Shown here in pieces: positions 19,155 through 25,352 of a stretch of DNA of 64,000 nt. Source of the stretch: a virus. The notes beneath the pieces are model-generated. The model did no database searches, had not been told where the DNA came from, and was given only the letters and a program-made list of their open reading frames with translations. The stretch covers positions 142,245-206,244 of the IMG/VR virus record IMGVR_UViG_3300026484_000087; one strand, written 5' to 3'. Both the position numbers and the translations under genes were made by a program. The number at the start of each line of letters is the position of its first letter. Positions within the stretch are counted from its first letter, which is position 1.

Positions 19155-19179
19155 TTAATCAATAAAATGTTATGGGTAA
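19155..19179 (-). promoter_or_regulatory. Conserved 25-bp leader motif, copy 2
   Basis: Minus-strand TTACCCATAACATTTTAT followed by TGATTAA, nearly identical to copies at 14506 and 21821. It lies upstream of the virion gene starting at 19136. Confidence 0.5.
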
Positions 19180-19206
19180 TAATTGAAAAAAAAAATAAAC
19201 ATGATA

Positions 19207-19491
19207 TTAGATATCATGCTCATCCAGATCAACTGACAGTCTGATCTTATTTGGTGTCATAGACACAACTTTAATGTTGAATTTTGTGTAGATATTAACA
19301 AGATCATTGAAATTATCAATAATATCAGTATAACAAAATCCACCACATACTAGTTCATCGAACTCTCCAGAGCTTGAAGCTATTGGAAATGTTCTTTCCA
19401 ACAACTCTTTATGTACTGTATCAAATCTTACGATAACTACCATAGTTCTTGGATCTATATTTTCTAGTTGTTCTTCAGTTAGTTTTTTCAT
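19207..19491 (-). CDS. Hypothetical protein, 94 aa
   Basis: Not recognised. AGGAGAAGACA precedes the ATG. A small alpha/beta protein with an acidic C-terminus (VDLDEHD). It overlaps the end of the upstream 132-aa gene by 17 bases and is probably co-translated with it. Confidence 0.6.
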   Translation of the reverse strand: MKKLTEEQLENIDPRTMVVIVRFDTVHKELLERTFPIASSSGEFDELVCGGFCYTDIIDNFNDLVNIYTKFNIKVVSMTPNKIRLSVDLDEHDI

Positions 19492-19873
19492 TGTCTTCTC
19501 CTATTTCCTTAATATAGTCTTTGAATCTATTTAGCTCATTAAGACTCATATTACATTCGAACTCTTCAGTCCATTCTAATGTACAAAGCTCAGCGATGCT
19601 TTTACCAGCATCTTTATAATCCTGAACAGTTCCAGGACTAACTTGATCTTTTAATACATCAACCACTATTTTGTTATTATCATTGTATTCAACAACAACT
19701 CTAACTGTTCCTACGTATATAAGATCTACTTCTCTTTTATTGTCTTGTCTTATTCTACTAGCGAAAGCCATACTATCTTTTGGATAGTTTCCTCTATTGT
19801 CAAAGTTTCTTGTTAGAGGACTAACCCCAGTAGTAGTAAAATTATTAGAAAAGTTTTGTGGATTAAATGACAT
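19475..19873 (-). CDS. Hypothetical protein, 132 aa
   Basis: Not recognised. GGAAGGAGACATT precedes the ATG. The first 40 residues are Asn/Phe/Arg-rich and probably disordered. The rest is a compact alpha/beta domain with VRVVVEYNDNNKIVVDVL and an acidic helical tail. It is the first gene of a four-gene minus-strand group with a leader of about 120 bases starting near the promoter at 19990. Confidence 0.6.
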   Translation of the reverse strand: MSFNPQNFSNNFTTTGVSPLTRNFDNRGNYPKDSMAFASRIRQDNKREVDLIYVGTVRVVVEYNDNNKIVVDVLKDQVSPGTVQDYKDAGKSIAELCTLEWTEEFECNMSLNELNRFKDYIKEIGEDNEKTN

Positions 19874-19935
19874 AATGTCTCCTTCCGTAATAGACCATTG
19901 ATTATAGGTTCTAACTTTTGTTAGATTATTTTAAA

Positions 19936-19945
19936 TTACCCATAA
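19936..19945. promoter_or_regulatory. TTACCCATAA box in opposite orientation
   Basis: TTACCCATAA reads on the plus strand here and at 22491-22500, opposite to the copies near 14521, 19170 and 21836. The flanking sequence (AAATTACCCATAATA) is shared by these two only. This may be a protein-binding site that works in both orientations. Confidence 0.35.
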
Positions 19946-19985
19946 TAAAAGAATCATTAGCTATTTGATTCTTCCCCTATTACTA

Positions 19986-20023
19986 CTTTTATTATATATG
20001 GTTGAAATATATTCGAAACTCAA
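19986..20023 (-). promoter_or_regulatory. Minus-strand TATAAT promoter
   Basis: On the minus strand the block reads TTGAGTTTC, nine bases, then TTTCAACCATATATAATA. The same two blocks occur at 23501-23534, and a weaker form at 15965-15998. It lies in the divergent 205-base gap between genes starting at 19873 and 20079. The rest of the gap holds a small inverted repeat (AAGAATCA, 19948-19974) and no gene. Confidence 0.5.
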
Positions 20024-20078
20024 TTTTAACAGTTTTTATAGACTAAGTAATTTTATGATAAAATATAAGGAAATTAAT

Positions 20079-21518
20079 ATGTTAGATAATGAAAAACAAT
20101 ATGCTGCTTGTGTGTATACTGATGGTAGTGCTAATAATATGTTGAAGATATGGGGATGGGGTTCTCACGGTTATATATATGACATTAATGAAAAGCCTAA
20201 GGTTACTAAAAATAAGCCAGTTAATATGGTAGTTACTGACATAGGATATTTAGAACCAGGAGAGTTGAAGATCAAACCAAATGAATTAGTTAATCCAGTA
20301 GTTTATTTAGATTGGTATGGATCTTACCGTAGAGCTGGTACAAATAATGTTGGAGAATTATTAGCTATAATAGAAACAGTAAAAAAATTACTAGAACATA
20401 ATGTTACTAAGATAACTTTATTCTCAGATTCTACATATGCTATTGGTGTATTTAAATCTAGCAAAACTAAAACAAAAGAATCTATAATTAAAAACGTAGA
20501 AGCTAATCAGGACTTATGGTTACTTGCTAAAGATATAAATGATACTGTAGAAAAAAGTAATATAGAGTTAACTATAGAAAAGATAAAAGCACATAATGGA
20601 CATCTTGGTAATCATACGGCAGATGATATGGCTATGCTTGGTAGATACAATTCTACTAAAATAATGAATGATGAAGAGATTGATTTTACATTAAGGGAAC
20701 CACAAGGTTATTGGAAGCCTAAAAATGAAAGACATCCTTTCTTAACAGCTAAACAAATATTCTTTACCAATAACGATAAGAATCCAAATGAGTATTCTTT
20801 ATTAGGTTATAAGGAAGAAAACGAGATAGGTAAAAAAATGCATATAGCCAACTTTGGTTTAGTTGTTTTAAAAGATAAAGATGAGACTATAGACCTTATT
20901 AAGAATACATATAATGAGTTACTGGGAGAACACTCAGTAGTGTCTACTGTTAGAATGGATCTTTTATTTAAACCAGATAACTTTAAATATGTAGAAAGAT
21001 ATGGTAAGAAATGTTTAATGCCTTTAAATAAAAATAGAAGGGGTATAAGTATACTAGAAAAAGAAATAGTGGCTAACTCTATAAATCCTCCAGCGTTAGC
21101 TTATACAGCCTTAAATAACCTAGACAACCTAAGAGTTGTATTAAATGATTTTAACGCTCTGAAGGCAGATAAAGGCTATATAACAGGCAAAGAATTTATT
21201 GACATTACAGATATGTATTATACTACTAATGATAAAGGTAAAAATGTATTTAGACAGGAATTAGGTAATGATATTAAAAGTTTAAAATATGTCTATGAAG
21301 TAGATGATAAAAAAGCAGATCTTATAATTCAATTTGGTAAAGACATACTTGCTAGAAATCCTATGAAGAAACTAGAAAAATTAGAACCTAAAGTATATTT
21401 AGTTATAGTAAATAGTAACAATGTAAAGTTGGACTATTATACCATAGTTGATATAGAAAGTACAGGCGATCAATCTGTATGGAGTAATTTTTATGCAAAG
21501 ACAGTTTTTATAAAGTAA
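20079..21518 (+). CDS. RNase H1-domain protein with long C-terminal extension
   Basis: 479 residues. The start at 20079 (MLDNEKQ) has ATAAGGAAATTAAT upstream; the open frame extends 38 codons further without a good site. Residues 8-190 form an RNase H1 domain: YTDGSANN (Asp15), GTNNVGELLAI (Glu93), LFSDSTYAIGV (Asp near 118) and KAHNGHLGNHTADDMA. It would cleave RNA in RNA/DNA hybrids, for example primers or R-loops. The C-terminal 290 residues are not recognised and are mixed alpha/beta; this makes the protein far larger than ordinary RNase H1. It stands alone, flanked by a divergent promoter region and a strong terminator. Confidence 0.85.
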   Translation: MLDNEKQYAACVYTDGSANNMLKIWGWGSHGYIYDINEKPKVTKNKPVNMVVTDIGYLEPGELKIKPNELVNPVVYLDWYGSYRRAGTNNVGELLAIIETVKKLLEHNVTKITLFSDSTYAIGVFKSSKTKTKESIIKNVEANQDLWLLAKDINDTVEKSNIELTIEKIKAHNGHLGNHTADDMAMLGRYNSTKIMNDEEIDFTLREPQGYWKPKNERHPFLTAKQIFFTNNDKNPNEYSLLGYKEENEIGKKMHIANFGLVVLKDKDETIDLIKNTYNELLGEHSVVSTVRMDLLFKPDNFKYVERYGKKCLMPLNKNRRGISILEKEIVANSINPPALAYTALNNLDNLRVVLNDFNALKADKGYITGKEFIDITDMYYTTNDKGKNVFRQELGNDIKSLKYVYEVDDKKADLIIQFGKDILARNPMKKLEKLEPKVYLVIVNSNNVKLDYYTIVDIESTGDQSVWSNFYAKTVFIK

Positions 21519-21547
21519 GAGTAGTATAGCATATGCTATACTACTCT
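21518..21547. terminator. Bidirectional palindromic terminator
   Basis: A perfect 30-bp palindrome (AGAGTAGTATAGCAT and complement) lies between the convergent RNase H gene and the gene ending at 21536, overlapping both coding ends. Confidence 0.8.
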
Positions 21548-21808
21548 ATACCTCATATTTAACATATGAATGTTATCTGCTATATTTTTAAAAAGATTAA
21601 ATTCTCTTGGATCTTTTTTACGATTAACTAAATTTTTTCTATAACCTTCATAATTCAGTTTTATTAAATGTTTGGCATAAGAATCAATATCTTTAAAATC
21701 TATAATGTTATAGTTTAAGTTATATAATTCAACAATGTCTAATAATAAATTATCTAGATCATCCTTAGTGAATGTTATTTCACCAAATTCAATTTTATCT
21801 GTTGTCAT
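21536..21808 (-). CDS. Hypothetical protein, 90 aa
   Basis: Not recognised. AAAGGAGAGAAAAT precedes the ATG. A small helical charged protein with Tyr/Asn/Asp-rich segments and a KKDPRE turn. It has the 25-bp leader motif 13 bases before its start, so it probably has its own promoter. Confidence 0.6.
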   Translation of the reverse strand: MTTDKIEFGEITFTKDDLDNLLLDIVELYNLNYNIIDFKDIDSYAKHLIKLNYEGYRKNLVNRKKDPREFNLFKNIADNIHMLNMRYRVV

Positions 21809-21820
21809 ATTTTCTCTCCT

Positions 21821-21845
21821 TTAATCAGATAAATGTTATGGGTAA
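21821..21845 (-). promoter_or_regulatory. Conserved 25-bp leader motif, copy 3
   Basis: Identical over 25 bases to 14506-14530 on the minus strand (TTACCCATAACATTTATC then TGATTAA). It runs directly into AAAGGAG of the 90-aa gene. Confidence 0.55.
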
Positions 21846-21878
21846 AAAAATAAATAGAGTAGAAACTACTCTATCTTA

Positions 21879-22475
21879 CTATCTAAGGTACTTGAACCAA
21901 AGATAGTAGTCATACATATTTTGTATAACGTTTAATATTAACATAACCATGGTAAATTGTATAATATCTATATGTAGAACTGATATAGATACTACTGCTA
22001 TACCTGAACCAATAGCTCCACCAATAGTTATAGTTAAGTCAGCTGCTTTTCTAATTAACTTAAGTGCTTTGTTTCCAGAATCTGTATTAAATTCTTTTTG
22101 CTCATAGGCTCTAGATGTTTCCCCAGTTATTTTTCTAATAATAGCAGATCCTATAATAACGCCATATACGATATAACCAGCAGTGGCTAAATCACTCGTA
22201 TATATAAGACTTATATATAATGCTATTAAGAAGATGGTTTCCTGTGTTATAGATGCTAACTGTCCACCTTTTAATGTAACCCAATTAGTATGGGCTACTT
22301 TGATTCCTACTAGAGCAGTTATAAATATAAGCATCTCAAAGATAGGTATCACATCATTACCCATTGCATTCTTAGCCATAATCATGAATGTAGTTAAAGC
22401 CATCCATGTTGTAGTTCCTAATAAATCACTTAGTATCATTGCTCTTGACCATTTTATATAATTTGTTCTTTTCAT
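21879..22475 (-). CDS. Multi-pass membrane protein, 198 aa
   Basis: AAGGAGAACATA precedes the ATG. There are about five or six hydrophobic segments (around residues 12-32, 42-58, 75-92, 98-115, 150-168, 172-190), with a soluble charged loop in the middle (TGETSRAYEQKEF). There is no recognised transporter signature. Possible roles include modification of the host membrane, but no function can be assigned. It sits in a block of small accessory genes and has a TTACCCATAA box on the opposite strand just before its ribosome site. Confidence 0.6.
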   Translation of the reverse strand: MKRTNYIKWSRAMILSDLLGTTTWMALTTFMIMAKNAMGNDVIPIFEMLIFITALVGIKVAHTNWVTLKGGQLASITQETIFLIALYISLIYTSDLATAGYIVYGVIIGSAIIRKITGETSRAYEQKEFNTDSGNKALKLIRKAADLTITIGGAIGSGIAVVSISVLHIDIIQFTMVMLILNVIQNMYDYYLWFKYLR

Positions 22476-22490
22476 TATGTTCTCCTTAAA

Positions 22491-22500
22491 TTACCCATAA
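22491..22500. promoter_or_regulatory. TTACCCATAA box upstream of membrane-protein gene
   Basis: The plus strand carries AAATTACCCATAATA, matching 19936. On the minus strand it reads TTATGGGTAATTT and lies immediately before AAGGAG of the gene starting at 22475. Confidence 0.35.
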
Positions 22501-22532
22501 TATATTTTGTTACTTAAAACTAAAAAATAACA

Positions 22533-22551
22533 GATACCAAATTGGTACCTA
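22533..22551 (-). terminator. Terminator, minus-strand only
   Basis: AGGTACCAA and TTGGTATCT pair around a short loop in the minus-strand RNA using one G-U pair. The plus strand would have a mismatch, so the hairpin is directional. It follows the stop at 22555. Confidence 0.55.
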
Positions 22552-22554
22552 TTA

Positions 22555-22803
22555 TTAAAGATACTTAGACAATCTGTCTAACTCTTTTCTATATGACTCG
22601 ATCTTAGCTGCTTTCTCTCTAGCGTCTTCAATAACCCTTTCCATATTTATGCCAACTATATGTTTGGCTGACAATAATGATTGAGTATTTATTGAAAATA
22701 TCTCAAACATATATTCACTATTTATCCTAGAATAAATTCTAGAATATACATATTTGCGTCTATCTTTTTTATTTAATCTAACTCTTTTATTTAATTTAAG
22801 CAT
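22555..22803 (-). CDS. Hypothetical basic protein, 82 aa
   Basis: Not recognised. Two adjacent ATG codons exist; the second, at 22803, is better spaced from GAGGT. The N-terminus is strongly basic (LNKRVRLNKKDRRKY), which suggests nucleic-acid binding, and the C-terminal half is helical. Its start overlaps the upstream stop (TGATG). Confidence 0.55.
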   Translation of the reverse strand: MLKLNKRVRLNKKDRRKYVYSRIYSRINSEYMFEIFSINTQSLLSAKHIVGINMERVIEDAREKAAKIESYRKELDRLSKYL

Positions 22804-23018
22804 CATAATACCTCATTAGCTTTTACAATACACTCGATATTATTTCTAATATCAGTTGCTTGTATTGGTTCATCTTCATAGTTGAATACTATTTCACCAA
22901 TATTAAAACCCATACCGTTAAAATGCGTGCTAGCCATTCTAGCATGATCAGTTAATAGCGTTAATGTTTCTAGATTAAACACTGTATCTTCTTCCACGTC
23001 CATTCTGATATTATACAT
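22803..23018 (-). CDS. Hypothetical protein, 71 aa
   Basis: Not recognised. GTGGAGGAAAGATA precedes the ATG. A small acidic protein. It overlaps both neighbours by one to a few bases, so the three small genes 22555-23200 form a coupled operon. Confidence 0.55.
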   Translation of the reverse strand: MYNIRMDVEEDTVFNLETLTLLTDHARMASTHFNGMGFNIGEIVFNYEDEPIQATDIRNNIECIVKANEVL

Positions 23019-23200
23019 TATCTTTCCTCCACTTTAACTATAATGTTACTGCATTCGGTATTTGACCATATTGTAACTGAACCATTCTTTACTTCCCAAC
23101 AATGACCTGTTCTTGTTTTACTTAAAGGCATTATTTCATATGCCCAACCATTACAAACCTCTACCATTTTCTCACATCCGTCTACTGTTATAACTTGCAT
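23018..23200 (-). CDS. Hypothetical protein, 60 aa
   Basis: Not recognised. AAGGAACTAAA precedes the ATG. A compact beta-rich protein with three Cys and several Trp (CEKMVEVCNGW, HCWEVKNGS, TIWSNTEC). It is the first clear gene of the small operon ending at 22555. Confidence 0.55.
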   Translation of the reverse strand: MQVITVDGCEKMVEVCNGWAYEIMPLSKTRTGHCWEVKNGSVTIWSNTECSNIIVKVEER

Positions 23201-23233
23201 TTTAGTTCCTTATTTATTTTTTAATAATTACCA

Positions 23234-23323
23234 TTAATTGATATAGGAAATTATTTCTTTTAGAATATCTTTTAATAAAGATATCAACACAGTTCTTAAA
23301 AGAGATATTAAAAACTTTCTCAT
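23234..23323 (-). CDS. Possible 29-aa amphipathic peptide
   Basis: ATG with AGGAATCCAC upstream opens a 29-codon frame: MRKFLISLLRTVLISLLKD, then ILKEII and a short tail. The pattern of Leu/Ile with Lys/Arg is that of an amphipathic helix, and it follows the hairpin at 23344. It may be a real miniprotein or chance in AT-rich DNA. Confidence 0.35.
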   Translation of the reverse strand: MRKFLISLLRTVLISLLKDILKEIISYIN

Positions 23324-23343
23324 GTGGATTCCTAGTCAAATTT

Positions 23344-23374
23344 TACAGTATGGTACCGTCAGTACCATACTGTA
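23344..23374. terminator. Strong hairpin, terminator or RNA end
   Basis: 13-bp perfect arms (TACAGTATGGTAC and complement) flank CGTCA. The minus strand continues AAAATTT and the plus strand GTCATTTGTTTATTTC. It could end a short minus-strand RNA started at 23501. Confidence 0.55.
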
Positions 23375-23500
23375 GTCATTTGTTTATTTCTAGTTAATCC
23401 ATCGAACTAAATCGATCCACCATATTAAATGGTCCATTCACTAACGATACGTATACCGTAAATGATGGTTCACAGTAATTACAACTGCAAACTCTAATTA

Positions 23501-23534
23501 TATTATATATGGTTGAAAAAAAATGGAAACTCAA
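23501..23534 (-). promoter_or_regulatory. Minus-strand TATAAT promoter
   Basis: Minus-strand TTGAGTTTC, a T run, then TTTCAACCATATATAATA, the best match to the block at 19986-20023. It lies directly after the terminator of the P-loop gene and would drive the leftward small-gene operon. Confidence 0.55.
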
Positions 23535-23560
23535 CTTAGAGCATTTAATGCTCTAAGTTG
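23532..23560 (-). terminator. Terminator of the P-loop ATPase operon
   Basis: 14-bp perfect arms (CAACTTAGAGCATT and complement) around one base, six bases after the stop at 23566. Confidence 0.75.
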
Positions 23561-23565
23561 TTAAA

Positions 23566-24231
23566 TTACCTTTTTTTCTCTGTACCAGATAACAAAGCCA
23601 CAGAATTAAATTTAAAATCCAATAAAAGTTTATCTTGTCTATGGTAGTAGTATTCTGTTTTCTTAACAGCTAATATGTTACTTTCACGACTAAAATGATC
23701 TTCATTGAAATCTACACCTAGATACTCTGCTCGATTTTTCTCAACTTCCATGTTTAAGAAATATATTTTTCTATAGATTTCGTACCTAGTCAATTTTGGT
23801 TGTTTATAGTAGATGCTGTTTGATTTAGATCTGGTCCATATAATATCCATTTCATTGTTGGTTTTTATACTTGGGTAGATATCTACGAACCTTTCAGCCA
23901 ATTTACCAAAATTATCTAAATGAATCTCTGGCATATCTATATAGAATCTACAGTTATTCTCTAGAATAAAACTATTTATTATCTTAACTATGTCATCTTT
24001 TGATCTGGCTTCAAGCACAGTATAATTTACATTTTTAAGCTTACCAAATGTTCTTATATCATCAGCTTTGGCACATGCTTGCTTTATGGCTTCTGCTGTT
24101 TCCTCACATGTTATGAAGATGGAGTTATAACTTGTACCACTGGTTTGTTCTGTTATAAATAACCTAATAAGCTCGGTTGTTTTACCGCTTCTTGCTTTAC
24201 CTACTATACATTTTATTTTATTCTTTTCCAT
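23566..24231 (-). CDS. Small P-loop ATPase, 221 aa
   Basis: An N-terminal Walker A motif, CIVGKARSGKTTE, lies at residues 9-21. A likely Walker B, CRFYIDMPEI, follows near residue 97. The fold order resembles RecA-like or viral packaging-independent ATPases, and thymidine-kinase-like enzymes also begin this way, but there is no zinc-binding CxxC and no lasso motif. Substrate unknown. AAAGGAAATACT precedes the ATG. It is the last of three genes transcribed from the promoter with the conserved hairpin at 25272. Confidence 0.6.
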   Translation of the reverse strand: MEKNKIKCIVGKARSGKTTELIRLFITEQTSGTSYNSIFITCEETAEAIKQACAKADDIRTFGKLKNVNYTVLEARSKDDIVKIINSFILENNCRFYIDMPEIHLDNFGKLAERFVDIYPSIKTNNEMDIIWTRSKSNSIYYKQPKLTRYEIYRKIYFLNMEVEKNRAEYLGVDFNEDHFSRESNILAVKKTEYYYHRQDKLLLDFKFNSVALLSGTEKKR

Positions 24232-24249
24232 AGTATTTCCTTTTATATT

Positions 24250-24843
24250 TTAAATTTCTACCATTAATGCTTTATCTGTATCTTTAAAATACACTTCAGC
24301 TCCATTAAACCACTTATCTATTAGATCTATTTCTTCACATATATCATCATATGTTAATATAAGATCTTTATCACTAAACATATTAGTTTTATATAGCCCA
24401 ATATCATTCATGAAGAATGTATCACCTCTAGCGTTAATAACCTTAGCATAGATTTTATCATTCTTTCTAAGGTAAGACTCTGAATAATAATAGATTCCAT
24501 AGATGTTAAATTCATTTACATTTCTGGTTTGAGGTTTAACCTTAATGTATATGTTATCAAAACTGGTTTTAGTAATGGATGCTATGCTACATTTAACTTT
24601 AGCCAAATTACTACCACCACTACCTATGACATGTTTTATTTCAATAGTAGGTACATAAATAGTAAAATTCAACTTAGGTCTGCCAATAAACTTTGTTGGT
24701 AAAAATACATAACCATCAAATTGTGCCAAATGTACTTTAAATGCTCTAAGTTCCTTTTCAGCCAACTCAAGGTTTCTATCCTCATGGACAGGATACGAAT
24801 TAAACATTCGTATATCGTCTTTATCTTTTAAAATGTTGGACAT
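24250..24843 (-). CDS. Hypothetical protein, 197 aa
   Basis: Not recognised. The start overlaps the upstream stop by one base (TAATG), indicating translational coupling. The middle is beta-rich with a Gly-Ser-Gly-Gly loop (HVIGSGGSNLAKVKCSIAS). The C-terminus is acidic with an LILTYDD segment. It precedes the P-loop ATPase and may work with it. Confidence 0.6.
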   Translation of the reverse strand: MSNILKDKDDIRMFNSYPVHEDRNLELAEKELRAFKVHLAQFDGYVFLPTKFIGRPKLNFTIYVPTIEIKHVIGSGGSNLAKVKCSIASITKTSFDNIYIKVKPQTRNVNEFNIYGIYYYSESYLRKNDKIYAKVINARGDTFFMNDIGLYKTNMFSDKDLILTYDDICEEIDLIDKWFNGAEVYFKDTDKALMVEI

Positions 24844-25247
24844 TATAAGTACTCCATCTTTGTATTTTCAGATATAGTTATGCCTTTATGCTCATATATG
24901 TTTTCTAATGTATCTGTAAAATCTGTATCAATATATGCTAAGTTATCGATATGCGATTCCTTAAGTTCAGCAACAACATCTGCATCTAGAACGATGATCT
25001 TTTTATCCTCATCAACTTTATATGTAATATCATGGTTCTTAAAGTATTTAATAAACCATACAAATATACTTTCACTTTCTTTAACATAAAGTTCGCCTAA
25101 TTCATTCTCTATTTCTTCTAATCGCTCATCGATATCATCAAGTCCATTTACATGACTCTCATCTATGTCTAAACCTTTACATCTGATAACTTCAGCTTGT
25201 GCAAGTAACTCTTCTTCTTCTTTTCTTAAACTTTCTATTCTAGTCAT
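24843..25247 (-). CDS. Hypothetical protein, 134 aa
   Basis: Not recognised. GGAGTCGTT precedes the ATG. The first 50 residues form a probable Glu-rich coiled coil (SLRKEEEELLAQAEVI), followed by a small alpha/beta domain. It is the first gene of the operon whose leader carries the conserved GATAC/GTATC hairpin. Confidence 0.6.
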   Translation of the reverse strand: MTRIESLRKEEEELLAQAEVIRCKGLDIDESHVNGLDDIDERLEEIENELGELYVKESESIFVWFIKYFKNHDITYKVDEDKKIIVLDADVVAELKESHIDNLAYIDTDFTDTLENIYEHKGITISENTKMEYL

Positions 25248-25271
25248 AACGACTCCTTTATATTTATATCT

Positions 25272-25306
25272 GATACTGCCATGTATCTATATTAATAATA
25301 TATAAG
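25272..25306 (-). promoter_or_regulatory. Promoter plus conserved 5' hairpin, copy 2
   Basis: Minus-strand ATATATTATTAATATA is followed at once by GATACATGGCAGTATC (25272-25287), then AAATATAAAGGAG of the gene at 25247. The hairpin would lie at the very 5' end of the mRNA. Confidence 0.6.
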
Positions 25307-25320
25307 TAAAAAAAATTAGA

Positions 25321-25352
25321 TAACTACTTAGGACATATGTCCTAAGTAGTTA
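25321..25352 (-). terminator. Palindromic terminator overlapping a stop codon
   Basis: A perfect 32-bp palindrome (TAACTACTTAGGACAT and complement) covers the stop of the HNH-fusion gene and lies before the promoter at 25306. Confidence 0.8.

Larger units (their letters stand above)
23201..23565. other. Gene-poor 365-base region with hairpins
   Basis: It contains, in minus-strand order, a terminator (23560-23532), a TATAAT promoter (23534-23501), about 130 bases with several self-complementary segments (CCATCATTTACG with CGTTAGTGAATGG; ATCGA with TCGAT), a 13-bp stem hairpin (23374-23344), and a possible 29-codon ORF. The order promoter, structured segment, hairpin would suit a small RNA of about 150 bases, or a structured leader for the operon starting at 23200. 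Confidence 0.35.

Noticed and set aside
19965-20078. N-terminal extension of the RNase H protein
   Set aside because: It runs through the divergent promoter region; a good ribosome site precedes the ATG at 20079 and the RNase H domain starts soon after.
23375-23500. Possible tRNA
   Set aside because: Self-complementary segments are present, but no cloverleaf with a GGTTCAA-type T arm could be drawn.
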